From positions 21,950,283 to 22,014,282 of the forward strand of contig OZ038321.1 in the NCBI GenBank assembly GCA_964035795.1: a stretch of DNA of 64,000 nt. The letters are read 5' to 3'. Below the pieces are notes generated by a model that did not search any database, was not told where the DNA came from, and worked only from the letters and a program-made list of their open reading frames with translations. This stretch comes from Pterobdella sp. o SKG-2022 (taxonomy: Eukaryota > Annelida > Clitellata > Hirudinida > Piscicolidae). Below, piece by piece: positions 50,101 to 60,200 of the stretch; the stretch's first letter is position 1; every line of letters starts with the position of its first letter. The translations under genes were made by a program, and so were the position numbers.

Positions 50101-52447
50101 TATTATATGCTATACAAACATGCTTGGCTTGGGTGAAACATCTTCGACTCGTACAATGCCTATTACATTGTTATAAACTCACGAGTGGTTAAATGATAGA
50201 TAATAAATAAACGATAAATCAAAAATAAATGAATAAAATATTATACTAATAGGTTCTAATAAAATAGTAATAATAATAATAATAATAAAACAATAATGAA
50301 CAATAAATAAAAAATGCATAAAAAAAATTAAAAAAAAAATTTAAATAGGAACATAAATAATTGAATTTAGTAATAATGAGAATAATAATCAATCAAATAT
50401 AAAGCTAACACAACAAAGAGGCATTTAAAAATTAACTAAGAAAATGGAAAGATATATATATGGAAAAATAACTAAAATAATAGAATAAAAAAATAAATAA
50501 GAATAATAATACTAACCGATATTGTTCTTGTCCAAAGTGTTGCAATCGACATCGGCCAGCTTCAAGTCCTGGTCAAATACATGACAATTCATTATTACTA
50601 TTTATTCATTTGAATTTTTGCTTATTAAATTTATCATTATTTTCTTTTATTTTGAGTGTTTTTATTTCGATAAAATTTTCTTTAATATTGCCATTAATTC
50701 CATTTATTGAATCAAATCTAAAACAATACAAGTATGATTATAGTGGCATTAACTTCAGGAGTTTCAAGACCACTGAGTATTATGAACTTTGAATGCAAAA
50801 TTAAATGCAAGGTAATTCAATGTAAGTTTTCATAGATAAAACAATTTCAACAAGGATTATGCAAGTATAACTAAATAAAATGAACAACTAAGATTATACG
50901 AAAGAAAGGTCTGTTGCTTCAAACAAAAGCAACCATAATAATAATAATTATTATATTAAAGCAGTATTTTTCTGTCTTTATACATATTTTTTCATCTTTA
51001 TGTTATTTAGTTATAAAAAATTAATAGTTGTATACAATTCAAAATTTAACATTCACATTCAATATTAGTTGAATAGTCCTTCAACTATGAATAAAAAAAC
51101 TAAATGAACTAATAACTATAGTACTTTTGTTGCAAACAACTCAACAAACACGTTTTTTGAAACTTAAATATATTTTTTCCTCTATATTATTCAAAGTAGC
51201 ACCAGTTTTAGCTTTAATTCTAACCATATAAGCTTACGAAGTTGAAAAGCGTTTTGAGATTGTCAATGGTGTATTTATAATGAAAAATGAAAATGACGTT
51301 GTTTATTATTTTAAAGTAACAAGGTCAGGGAAATAGGATTTTTGAAAAGCATTTTTTGAATTAATTTTTAAAATAATTAATTGAATTGAAAAAATTCCAT
51401 GAAAAATGTTATAATACAAAAATTGCTAGATAATAATAAATCATAAAAAAACCAACAAAAAAATATACTAAATTGAAAACATATATGTATATGTGATAAT
51501 ATTATAAAATACTGAATAAGGTTATTTCTGAAGCGGTGTAATGAACCGGATGGCTAAAGGTGTTTGAATCAGACGCAATTCTGAAACTATCATGGTAGCG
51601 CTTTTAGCACCTCAGTGTTTCTGATTGGCGCTGAATAATTATAAAGAAACAATGAAACTATTCCTTACAAATCAATAAAAAATCTTTCTTGTTATTTAAT
51701 CCTTATAAGTTATTTGAATATATCCTTTAATACTACACAAACTTCTTCAGCGTCCGTGACCAGGACTATTTTATCTTCAGAGAGGTTCTCAGACGAAGGT
51801 TGGTCCTGCTCTCCTTCATACTTATACACCTTTACTTCATCGTGGAAAAGGTCCACTTCTATGATTTCATCGGTGTCATTACCGTTTCTGGCGCAGTTTT
51901 TTGGGCTGTTTTCTTCGTAGTTCTCTTTAGTGGGGGCTTCTGTGTTGAAGTGATTATCTTGGTGGTTTGTTGTTGTTTGCTCATTGTGTGAGAATGATTG
52001 GTTGTGTTTGATGGTGTAGTGCCCGTTGATTTTGTACCCGTTCACCAGTTTGTGTTTTTCTGTGTCACTCCCATCACTTGTTTTCTTGTTTCTCATGTTA
52101 TGAGCTTCACCATTAAAGTCGCCATTACTACCCCTCAACATTTCACCATGTTTTTTATAGCAATTTGAATAAAAATCTTTTTTGCTATCATTTTTATTTT
52201 GGCGGCTTTCATGTTCTTCATAACTACGGCAAACAATGTTTTTCTGTTTCAAAGATTGGTTATAGTTCTTTGACGCGCGTTTATCAATGGGTAAAGGATC
52301 AAGCGAGAATTTAAATTTTATTTTATTGTTGTTCTCTTGATTGGTTACTGAAGGTATGTTTGCATTAAAATCTTTTCCAAAACCTTTGTCCCACCTACAT
52401 CTTATATGGCGTCGAGTACAGTCATTTTCTAACAAGTTACTCTCCAT
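24185..52447 (-). CDS. TCF: TCF/LEF (pangolin) transcription factor with beta-catenin-binding domain, HMG box and C-clamp
   Basis: Nuclear effector of Wnt/beta-catenin signalling. Twelve exons join in phase: 52447-51743, 50568-50517, 48520-48441, 29662-29584, 28174-28060, 27938-27696, 27559-27253, 27106-27032, 26818-26748, 26014-25884, 25479-25401 and 25080-24441, giving 859 codons. A likely last exon, 24205-24185, adds INTKDY and a stop (weak). Residues about 203-226 are the beta-catenin-binding segment ([20 protein letters not shown]). The middle is Pro/Ser/Tyr-rich. The HMG box at about 514-590 starts [14 protein letters not shown] and contains [17 protein letters not shown] and [15 protein letters not shown], then a basic tail (ARKRKKRD). 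The C-clamp at about 627-656 has [19 protein letters not shown] and RRKKRC. The C-terminus is Asn/Ser-rich. One intron is 18.8 kb; several others are 120-400 bp. Unusual: about 200 residues precede the beta-catenin site, which normally lies at the extreme N-terminus. Confidence 0.93.
24281..24341. repeat. (ATT)n microsatellite
   Basis: About 20 tandem ATT units in the short TCF intron after exon 12. The minus strand reads AAT, the same codon that dominates the Asn-rich part of the adjoining exon (24500-24640). Confidence 0.9.
25401..25479 (-). CDS. TCF: TCF C-clamp exon
   Basis: A 79-bp exon encoding [19 protein letters not shown] and HKWCKPC. It completes with RRKKRCIRF from the next exon, the junction falling inside an Arg codon. 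Cys spacing is C-x12-C-x2-C-x5-C, the known C-clamp pattern that binds helper-site DNA. Phases (1 in, 2 out) fit both neighbours exactly. Confidence 0.92.
28365..28442 (-). repeat. Possible tRNA-derived SINE fragment
   Basis: On the minus strand, GGTTCAGCTGG...TTAGCG resembles a D-arm/A box. About 35 bases later GGTGTTCGATTTTTG resembles a T-arm/B box. It does not fold as a complete tRNA by eye, so a degraded tRNA-derived SINE is the better guess. In TCF intron 4. Confidence 0.35.
32030..32140 (+). repeat. Second copy of the TTTG-tailed repeat
   Basis: CAGTTTCATGCCACTATAAT and the adjacent CTTGAAGGCTTATT match about 20925-20975 nearly base for base, and again end in a long TTTG/TTTTG-rich tract. 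Confidence 0.65.
35105..35215. repeat. Foldback repeat family 2, copy 2
   Basis: Matches about 1580-1690 in inverted orientation: CCTGATGATGATATAGAATA, then AAAAGCTTCGTCAAAATAAA, and finally the complement of GTGAATAATTAGCCTC. Third partial copy at 55418-55470. Confidence 0.7.
38146..38182. repeat. (ATT)n microsatellite
   Basis: Roughly 12 tandem TTA units inside the large TCF intron. Smaller A/T trinucleotide runs lie near 39228-39272, 49880-49925 and 50264-50290. Confidence 0.9.
41465..41605. repeat. Foldback family 1, half copy
   Basis: GGCTAAACTTATAGAAAAGT...CTAAATAAATGTATTT and the end ATAATGTCTCTTAAAAATT correspond to the right arm of the element at 11250-11563. The left arm is missing. 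Confidence 0.6.
42161..42838. repeat. 16-bp AT minisatellite with higher-order structure
   Basis: About 40 copies of a 16-bp unit (TTTTTATTGTTTATTA). Variants carry GTTTGTT, GCTCATT or a TTTTTTCTTTTTTTT interruption. The variants recur in the same order around 42420-42500 and 42658-42738, a spacing of about 238 bp, so the array grew by duplicating multi-unit blocks. Because 16 is not a multiple of 3 and the unit has no stop on this strand, all three + frames stay open; these are not genes. Confidence 0.95.
44370..47970 (+). mobile_element. Near full-length LINE: endonuclease, reverse transcriptase, C2H2 fingers; inactivated
   Basis: Non-LTR retrotransposon, antisense in the 18.8-kb TCF intron. 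From 44410, [29 protein letters not shown] and, after a frameshift near 44605, [33 protein letters not shown] and [12 protein letters not shown] form an APE-type endonuclease. RT follows: [40 protein letters not shown] and [15 protein letters not shown]. Then [20 protein letters not shown] and two C-terminal zinc-finger-like units (CSFSGCNK...[22 protein letters not shown]). Damage: frameshifts near 44605, 45360 and 47303, in-frame stops at 45994-45996 and 46363-46365, and the catalytic FADD/YADD box reads YAAD. It ends in a GT-rich and 28-bp tandem repeat. Similar ORFs are common in invertebrate genomes. Confidence 0.9.
47768..47975 (+). repeat. GT-rich microsatellite and 28-bp tandem repeat at LINE 3' end
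   Basis: (GT)n interspersed with TTTG, then about three copies of a 28-bp unit containing TGTCTATGTTTGTAAGTATG. It begins about 25 bp after the LINE ORF stop at 47744, so it is either the element's own tail or an expansion seeded by it. Confidence 0.85.
51743..52447 (-). CDS. TCF: TCF exon 1: long N-terminal extension plus beta-catenin-binding segment
   Basis: Single open exon of 235 codons. The first 200 residues are hydrophilic (Asn, Lys, His, Glu-rich; [18 protein letters not shown] and similar) and look disordered. [20 protein letters not shown] near the end aligns with the DELI.FKDEGEQ...SSENS core of TCF family N-termini, whose first Asp and the GEQ region contact beta-catenin. Spliced at DAEE^GTTTGT to [12 protein letters not shown], which matches the following RDLADV-type sequence of the family. 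An internal Met could be the real start. Confidence 0.85.
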
Positions 52448-53844
52448 TACTGAAGCTCATTTCAATCCTGATCTACTATTCCATCAATCTAAGTGTTTTA
52501 AGGGTATTTTGATTTTTTAATGTTTTTGAATTATAACATAGCTCTTTAGTTATAATAAAATGATTTTGTGTTTATTTTATTGTATATATTTGTACGTTTT
52601 AGGGTATCTCTCACTGTTTACTATCCATATCGAAACATAATCAGCAAATCAACGTAGAAAATAATTCAACGTATTTATTTTGACTTGAACAATACATTTT
52701 TTGATTGACAAAACAAAATATTCAAAGAAAAAATCTTGTTCATGCTAACTATTCGGTATTAACAAATAATTTATTTTCTTGGGTTGTAACTGACAACACA
52801 AAACAATAACAACCCCTTAAACTGCTCAGAACAAAACTTACTTCTTTTATATACATATTTCGTTTATAAAAGCACTCGAAATGCATATGAGTAGAACTAA
52901 ACTATATAGTGTATAGCAGAGAATTAAGCTATTAACTATGCTATATTCAACTTGAGGATTATACCAAGTCAATCAAAATTTATTATTTATAATCATTTAG
53001 TTATATTTTTTTAAAATATTTTTACCACTGTTTGCTGTTCTTGAAAATTTTTCAAATTTTCAGAAATTCTTGGCATTTTTCCTTCCTTAGATTCTCTGTC
53101 TTTACGCGCGTATGGAAGGAATAAAAACAAGAATATTATTGTGAATATTAGTACTTATTCCCAAATACATTTTTTTGGTTTGTTTCCAAAAATATTTTTA
53201 AAAAACTTCAAAATTCGAAGAAATTGAGTAAAAGTTAAAAAAAATCAATTCAGATAACTACAAAACCATAAATTATATCCTTTTAATGCCACAAAATACA
53301 AGTTTTTATACCCTGAACTCTCTTTAACCGCTCCAAAAGCATTTGTAAGGTTTAAAGACGTTAATAACACAAATGATATACGATAAAACCAGTTGTAATC
53401 TCTTTTTATTAATAGCTCATTGATGAAAACAACAATTTATTGAGTAGAGTAGTACTCTAAATATTTATGAAGCTATTATTTTTACACTGAATTCCTACTA
53501 AATGCATTGAATATAACTTATATCATTGATTTATTCACAAAAGTATTAAACGTATTAAAATATTGAACATATGTTAAATTAAGCAAGGCTTAAAAGCTCT
53601 TGACATTGAACACAAGTGTTTTGAGGCTTAATGAGAATCGATCGAGAAATGATTGATACCTGGGAGAGTTTAATTAAACTATTGACAAGTTTTAGGAATG
53701 TATCCTTCATGTTGTTTGACATGAAGAATTCTTCGGGGTTCAATTATTTAATAAAATGGTTTTAGTTTTAATTATTAAGACAGCAAGTCAAAAAATTATG
53801 TATTAATTGTACTTTTAGTGTATTCACAATAATTAATTTTTCGA

Positions 53845-53970
53845 ATGATTTTACGTCGACTTATGTTATTTTTAATACATTTATTTAAACAGCGAAAATA
53901 GCTAATGTTTTGCAATAAGGTTAAACTTATCGAAAATTTTAGGTATTTTTTGTCTTTTCAATGAATTGGA
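53845..53970. repeat. Foldback family 1 fragment
   Basis: TTACGTCGACTTATG, then TAATGTTTTGCAATAAGG and TTAAACTTATCGAAAATTTT match the central part of the element at 19400-19632. Terminal ends are not preserved. Confidence 0.55.
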
Positions 53971-55417
53971 AACCTTATTAGGCAAAGAAAATTTTTGATA
54001 AATGTACTTCTATTCTTTTTAAACAATTTATTTAGTAATAAATAACGTTTGAAATATTGAAACACATAAATACTAAGAGATTAAACAAATCTAAAGACAG
54101 TTTATCAAAGGAATAATGTTCACATTAGACAGACAATCAAACCTATTTAGATCCTATAATGACAATGCATTTTGATATTTGCATGATTAACAGTTACTTT
54201 TTGAGCAAAAACTAACATGAAGGATGGTATAAAGGGTAGAATGATTTGAAAAGTGACTCTTACTAAAGCATAAGTAAGAGTTTTTCCACACCTTTCATGG
54301 CAGTGAGGGATTTGTCTTGTGGTCAAGTTCCTAATTACAGTGCAAGACTTCAACACCTTACTATCAAAATTATCCTTCTTGGTCTTCCTATGAAAACTCA
54401 TGCTCAAATTTGTTGTCTTAGTTTTCCAAAAAAAGTTTTGAAATATTGATTTGATGTTTTTGAAATTTTTTTTTTTTGAACTACTTGAAACTCATTCTAA
54501 ACTCGAATTTTCGGCATTTCGTATATTCAAACTCGAGTTCAAATGGTGAAATGATGAACAAACTCAAATACAACAAAGTGGATATGCGAAAATGTACATT
54601 AAAATGTAATGAGACAGGCTTTTGTAAGGCCTTTTAAGATGAAGCTTTGATAAGGAAATGCATTGTTAAATCTTTGATCAAATCTATATGGAAGAAATGG
54701 AATTTATTCCATTTTATCAAAAAATTCATAGAACTTTAAACCAATGATTATAAGCATTTGTGGTAAGTAATTGAAGAAATCTACGTGTGAATGTACTTGA
54801 AATTGGTTTGTGAGCATTAATGCATAGTTATATAACCAGCTGCGGAAGCTTTTTAGCCACGATGAAATGCATTTTGGCAGGCACGATATATTAAAATTAT
54901 CTCAAACTTCAAGCATTCCTTAAGACGTAAAATCCATAAAAAAACCACATTAATTACAAAAAGTATTTTTAAAGCAGTCAAGACATTTCAAAAATTACAA
55001 AACTATTTTGAGTTGATTAATCTCCCAACGTCAATGAGGAGTATGTATTTTGGTAATAAAACTTAAGATGGCAGGAGTGGCGCTATCACACCTCTGCACT
55101 AACAAGCTAATGTCAATGCATTAGCAACCCATTTTCAACAGGTCTCGATGCTTTCTATAAATGGACATCAAATTACCGTCTATTGTTCCCATAATGTGAT
55201 ATTGTTTGATGTGGTATGCAACTTTGTTGGGCAATGATTACAATTTGATTACTATCTTTGATGGCTTTTTTTCTCTTTTGTTTGTTGTGTTTTTCAAAAT
55301 TAAGGATTTTGATAGGTTTATATAGTTTGTGGTATTTTAAGAAAATTTCGATTCTAGTTTTACTCGAGAATTCTAACGTAATTATCACCGTGAATTTTAT
55401 TAAACTTATATAATTTG

Positions 55418-55470
55418 TGAATAATTAGCCTCAAAATTGTGAATCATAAAAACACGACAATATTTAAATT
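55418..55470. repeat. Foldback repeat family 2, partial copy 3
   Basis: GTGAATAATTAGCCTCAAAA, then TTGTGAATCATAAAAACACG match the reverse complement of 35160-35210 almost exactly. Confidence 0.65.
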
Positions 55471-57037
55471 ATTTCAATAAATTCGTTTAAATAGACTGAA
55501 TTATTTTATGAAAACTATAAAAAGTATGTTTCAAAAACATTTATTTATGAATTTTAATAAAATATAATCGTAACTTTAAAAAACATCACATTTTTTTGTA
55601 AAATATTTTAAAAATTTCGCTACGGAAATGAGGGAAAAATATTTTTTTGAGTAAAAAACTACACCGAGTAACTTTTAAAACGTAGTGTTGCTTCATTTAA
55701 AAGGTTCAAAAAGCTAGTTACATTTAAATTTAATTATAGTATAACAATACATTTTTTAACTTTATCAATTGTCCATATAGCTTCGTTTTCCCTATGAATC
55801 TTATGAATAGTTGTGCACTATGGAATATCAGAGTTTGTCTATTTTTGTGTCTTCATGCAAGACAAAGTATACATTAAATCTTTTTAAGGACTTGACTGCT
55901 AAAAGATGTCAACATTTTCAAAGCTCTTGGAACAATATTGTCAATTAACATCGAATTTTTGATAAAATTAAAAATAAATTTTTGAGTTAAAATACTTCGA
56001 AATCCATTCATCAAAAAGCAAATGAAAAACTATAAGCAAATATTAATGTAGTTTTCATTGACCTTAAAAGTGGAAAGTTTAAAAAGTATATTCATTTAGT
56101 TTTCTTCTTATTGTATGTAATTTTCTTTTTACTGAACGTTGATTCTTTTAACTTCATATCTTAGAGGTGAACTTCTTCGCAAAACTTTCATAAATTCGCT
56201 CCGTATGTTAATTACACACTTGTCATTTGTTGTTTTGTTCACTTTCAAGAATGAAAGTATAAAATTTCACGTAAACAATTAAATTTTAGTTTTCTCTAAA
56301 AGTTGTTCAAGAAATAATGGGGTCATTGGATTGCAATTATAGATTTCGCCTTAGTTTGAGGCTCAAAGTAATATACGTACAGCAATTGATATTTTCCAAA
56401 TAGTAACCTTTTTACACCACACGGAAATGATAACTAGAACTGTTTAATTTTTTTTCAAATTTTTTGATTAGTTTAGAATTCTCAGTAAAAAAAGTTGCAA
56501 AAAGCATGATATATATTGTGTTCTATATAGTTCTTGGACTGTAAGAATCTAACTAATTATAATAATAAGGTATATCAATTCATATTTATTGAAAGCTTTC
56601 TCATTCAATAAAATTGATTATATTGTATAATATTTGTAATACTTATTTCGACTTTTTCGATATCTTTATGAAATCGTTCAACTATTTTGGTAACCACGAG
56701 CAGTATCTCATCTAAAGTAATGATCAGCTAGAGAATGATTTTATACTCGTTTAATTAATTGTTTTATATTATCCTTATGACTATTATTTCCTTATTCCAC
56801 GCTGTACATGTATCAACTTGGATAGCACAGATAAGCAAGTACCAGAATTCATATTTATGTTTAGTTTTAGATTTTATATTTTGATTCACTGTTAAACTTG
56901 AAATAATTATAAATTTAATAAGATTTTTTGAAATAAATGCTATTTTATTTATCAATAGTGATGTTTTCCTTTTAAGCTTATTTTATTACTCTTTTTCATT
57001 GTCAGCGTTTATACCAAAAGTAAATCGAGATGTAAAC

Positions 57038-57857
57038 ATGTCTTCAAAAATAGTGAAAACGGCGTCTCGGTCTGTAGCTCCTCTTTTTTCGCAAAGTACA
57101 CCCGAAGCAAGAAAAAGAGTTTTGAATCTTTATAAAGCTTGGTATCGACAAGTTCCTGCAATAGGTCAGTCATACATAACCTTTCTGAATGACCTTGCCG
57201 TAAAAATTTTTTAAGATTGCTATTGGTTTAAAAAACAATTTAATTTAAATTTCAAATAAAACAAAGCATTATATTAACTATAATTTAGTGTATGATTAAT
57301 TTTAACTGCCAAACACTTACATTTTATACTTAATTATTGTTAAATTAAATTATTACTGCTAAATTTCAAAAAGAAAACAAATGAAATGAATATCACAGTT
57401 TTAAAGTACGATATCCCTGTTAATGAGAAGGAGTTCAAAGATGTGTTGAAAAAGAAGTTTTTGGAGAATCAAAATGTCACTGATATCAGAGTCGTTGACA
57501 TGCTTGTGGTAAAGGTGAAAGCAATATTTTATGATTATTATAAAGATTTATACTGCATTTAATCTTGAAACAGAAAGCTTCAGAATCTCAGCTCTTTAAT
57601 ATGATAAAATAAACTCAGTACTACCACAGAATCCATAGTGTTAACCTTAAAGTTCATATATAATAATTTTTTTTTTGTTTAAACTTAAAATTTTTTTTAT
57701 AAAAACATAGAAAAATCTTGTCCATCAGGGCCAAATGGAGCTTTTAGAAACTGTGAATGTATGGAAGACACGTAACCACATCATGGAATGGTTTGAAAAA
57801 CCTTACAAAGAGAAACCTAAAGATTTTTTATCAAAGTTTTACAATGGACATTCTTAA
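57038..57857 (+). CDS. NDUFA6: NDUFA6, LYR-family accessory subunit of mitochondrial complex I
   Basis: NDUFA6 is an LYR-motif protein on the matrix arm of NADH:ubiquinone oxidoreductase that binds the mitochondrial acyl carrier protein. Exons 57038-57164, 57399-57514 and 57729-57857 join in phase (1, then 0), giving 123 residues; the human protein is about 128. The start is ATG in AACATGTCTTC, giving MSSKIVKTASRSVAPLFSQS. The helix-1 motif is NLYKAWYRQVPA. Exon 2 has YDIPVNEKEFKDVLKKKFLE and NVTDIRVVDMLVVK. Exon 3 has GQMELLETVNVWKTRNHIME and ends KDFLSKFYNGHS. All of these align with the family in order. Oddity: the LYR triad reads LYK, with Lys in place of Arg. A polyadenylation-like AATAAAA lies near 57943. 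Confidence 0.95.
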
Positions 57858-59079
57858 TTAATGATGTTTCAATATATTAATAATACTATTATAGTGTTTC
57901 AAATATTAGTTGAATTAACTTATTTTAAAGTGACAAAATTTCAAATAAAAAGGCTATAAAATTTTTTGTATCAGGATAGAATTTAGTGATATAATAAGAG
58001 TGAATTATAATATATTTGAATATTTTATGCATCAAAAAACATTTGAACTACTCTCCATTTCAACAGTTATTTCATAGGTTGAAATACCTTGTTTTTGTTG
58101 TGTTTCAAGTTTTTTACCACTCTGATAAAAATTTAGTTAAAGATAATTTTAAGAATAAATTTTTAAGTTATTGTCAATACAACTATGAAAATTAAATTCA
58201 CAGAAGTCTTTTTTATAATTAGTCATATCTGTGTCTCATGGGTTTTTTATTGTCAATAGATACACACATTAAAGATAAGAAAACAAGTAGTTTATTATAG
58301 TCTAAAAAATAGCTATTCAAAAGCACATAATGCTTCTTTATCTGCATAATTTTCTTGAACTGCTTTAAAGCATAATGCATCAACTACGGTGTTTCAGGTA
58401 GTTTTTGATGCTTTTCATCTTCAATGATTTTTTCTTTGGGTGGAACCGATGACGACGGTTACCTTATTGCATTTTTTGTACAAAACTTGCATTAGAAATA
58501 TTTTTTTCATAAAAAAACTTAAATATTTTGAGAACTTTCAAAAGATTTTAATATTTGAGTGCAACCGGAAGTTGAAAGATTTTAATGCTCTGTATTTTCT
58601 TCGGGAGAAACTTGACCGCTTTTTATTTGAACATTTATTCTTTATAAATAATTTCTTAATAAGTCAGCTAACTATTATTTTTTCAATATTGATAATTTTA
58701 ATCAATCCAATAATCGCGAGGTGGTTTTGAGTCACAAAAAAAACGACATACAGAAAACCTAAGAATACCTAGAAATCGAAAAAGATGGCACTGACGTGAA
58801 AACAGAGCAAACCGAAAAGTTCAAGAAAGACGTCGAAAACATTTTCAGACTATTTCTTCTTCACGGACTTCTGCATATCGCCATGATATAGTGAAGAAAG
58901 ATTCTCTTATTCCTTTTGGCTTTTTCATTACATAAAAAAGTCGAGGGTGTTTTAGAAATTATGAAAATGAAAAGATTGATGGATTTTTCTTAGTTTAAAC
59001 ATTGGATGATTCAAACTCTGTTTGTATAAGCCTACTCAAACAGGAAGGTATGAAAGTACTTGAACAATGCAAGGCAAAG
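57858..59079. other. Intergenic, no gene recognised
   Basis: NDUFA6 3' flank and AT-rich spacer. A 96-codon ORF at 58440-58730 is AT-composition driven with no family resemblance. From about 58730 short coding-like runs (for example SLIPFGFFIT near 58900) hint that decayed LINE sequence begins here. Confidence 0.4.
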
Positions 59080-60200
59080 AAAGCCTGAAGAAATCGATAC
59101 ATTTTCTACTATGCATGGAGAAGTTGCAGCTGTTTTCAATGCTGGATTTGAACTTTTGCCACTGCATATTGCTAAAAAGTCTATCTATTTCAAGCATATT
59201 TGTGTTAAAATCAGTTAAGGGTCCAGATCTGTTATTGTCTTAGTTGTGTACCGAACAGATCTTATAGGTTTTGTGATGATTTTTCAAGGATCATGAACAT
59301 GTTGTTAACCTACAATAAAAAAGTTATAATCTTAGAAGACTTTAACTTTTTCTTAAAACAAGCTGATGATACATTTACTCAAAATTGTTCTAACCTTCTC
59401 AAACTTCATAATTTTCATTTATCTATAGACCAACTAAATCAAAAACTTTTTGGATGGCTTGATGTTGTTGCCCGTAAACAGAAATTTAAAATGAAGTACT
59501 ATGAGACAGGTATATCAGATCACAAACTGATAATTTGGAAATTTTCGCTAAAAAAGCCTCCACTTATCTACACTGAATTCAAAAAGAAACAATGGAAACT
59601 TTTGCATTTTGAGAGGTTTGCTCATGAAGTTGAAAACTTTTGTTTAGCTTCTGCCAATAATCTTGATGTTGACTCAGCTCTTCAACTTTACAATTCCACA
59701 CTTTCAATGATTCTTCACAAGATGCTACCCATAAAGACTATTCGAATTCATCAAAGATCATCTGATCCATGGTTCGATCAGGAATGTCATGATGCAAAAC
59801 GTCTTAAAAGAAAACTTGAATGTAGATACACGAAAAATAAATGTACAGTTGAACTGGATGCCTAAGTCAATCCTAAACAGATATACAGAAGACTATGAAC
59901 AAAGTAAAAAAAGAGTGTTGGAATGGAAAACTCATGGATCTCAAAAGCAAATCATCAAAGCTTGGAAGTTAATCAATAAACTTTCAGAAGAAAAAAATCT
60001 ACTGCTAAAATCAATGCACGAAATTATATCCTTATTTAATAAAAAACTTCAAACAGCAAAGATCATCTGGAGAACCAGAATTTTCAAAATTCAACGAAAA
60101 TTTAAGTGTGGTTGGCTTTGATGAAATAAAAAAAAATGAGTTACTCTATGCCATCCAGGAATTTCCAAATAAACAGTGTGAACAAGACCCTGATCCAAAC
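59080..60200 (+). mobile_element. Decayed LINE, APE-type endonuclease and linker region
   Basis: Pieces in several frames. First GSRSVIVLVVYRTDLIGF (about 59219-59275). Then an ORF from 59293 with KKVIILEDFNFFL, LFGWLDVVARKQ, TGISDHKLIIWKFSLKKPPL, KQWKLLHFERFAHEVENF and HQRSSDPWFDQECHDAKRLK. Next a frameshifted continuation at 59789-60121. The VVYR, DFN-type, LDVVA and SDHKLI motifs are those of a LINE endonuclease domain, followed by the DPWFD linker that precedes RT in jockey/CR1-like elements. No RT domain follows, so the 3' part is lost. It belongs to a lineage like the fragment at 10471-10590, which shares the SDHK...W segment. Confidence 0.82.

Larger units (their letters stand above)
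52448..57037. other. 4.6-kb intergenic region between TCF and NDUFA6 starts
   Basis: Head-to-head spacer that should contain the TCF promoter and 5' UTR. It holds a foldback family 1 fragment near 53845-53970 and a family 2 fragment at 55418-55470. ORFs at 54147-54407, 55173-55388 and 56764-56955 show no family resemblance. Confidence 0.5.

Noticed and set aside
51714..51991. Plus-strand ORFs opposite TCF exon 1
   Set aside because: Shadow frames of the minus-strand exon that carries the beta-catenin-binding motif.
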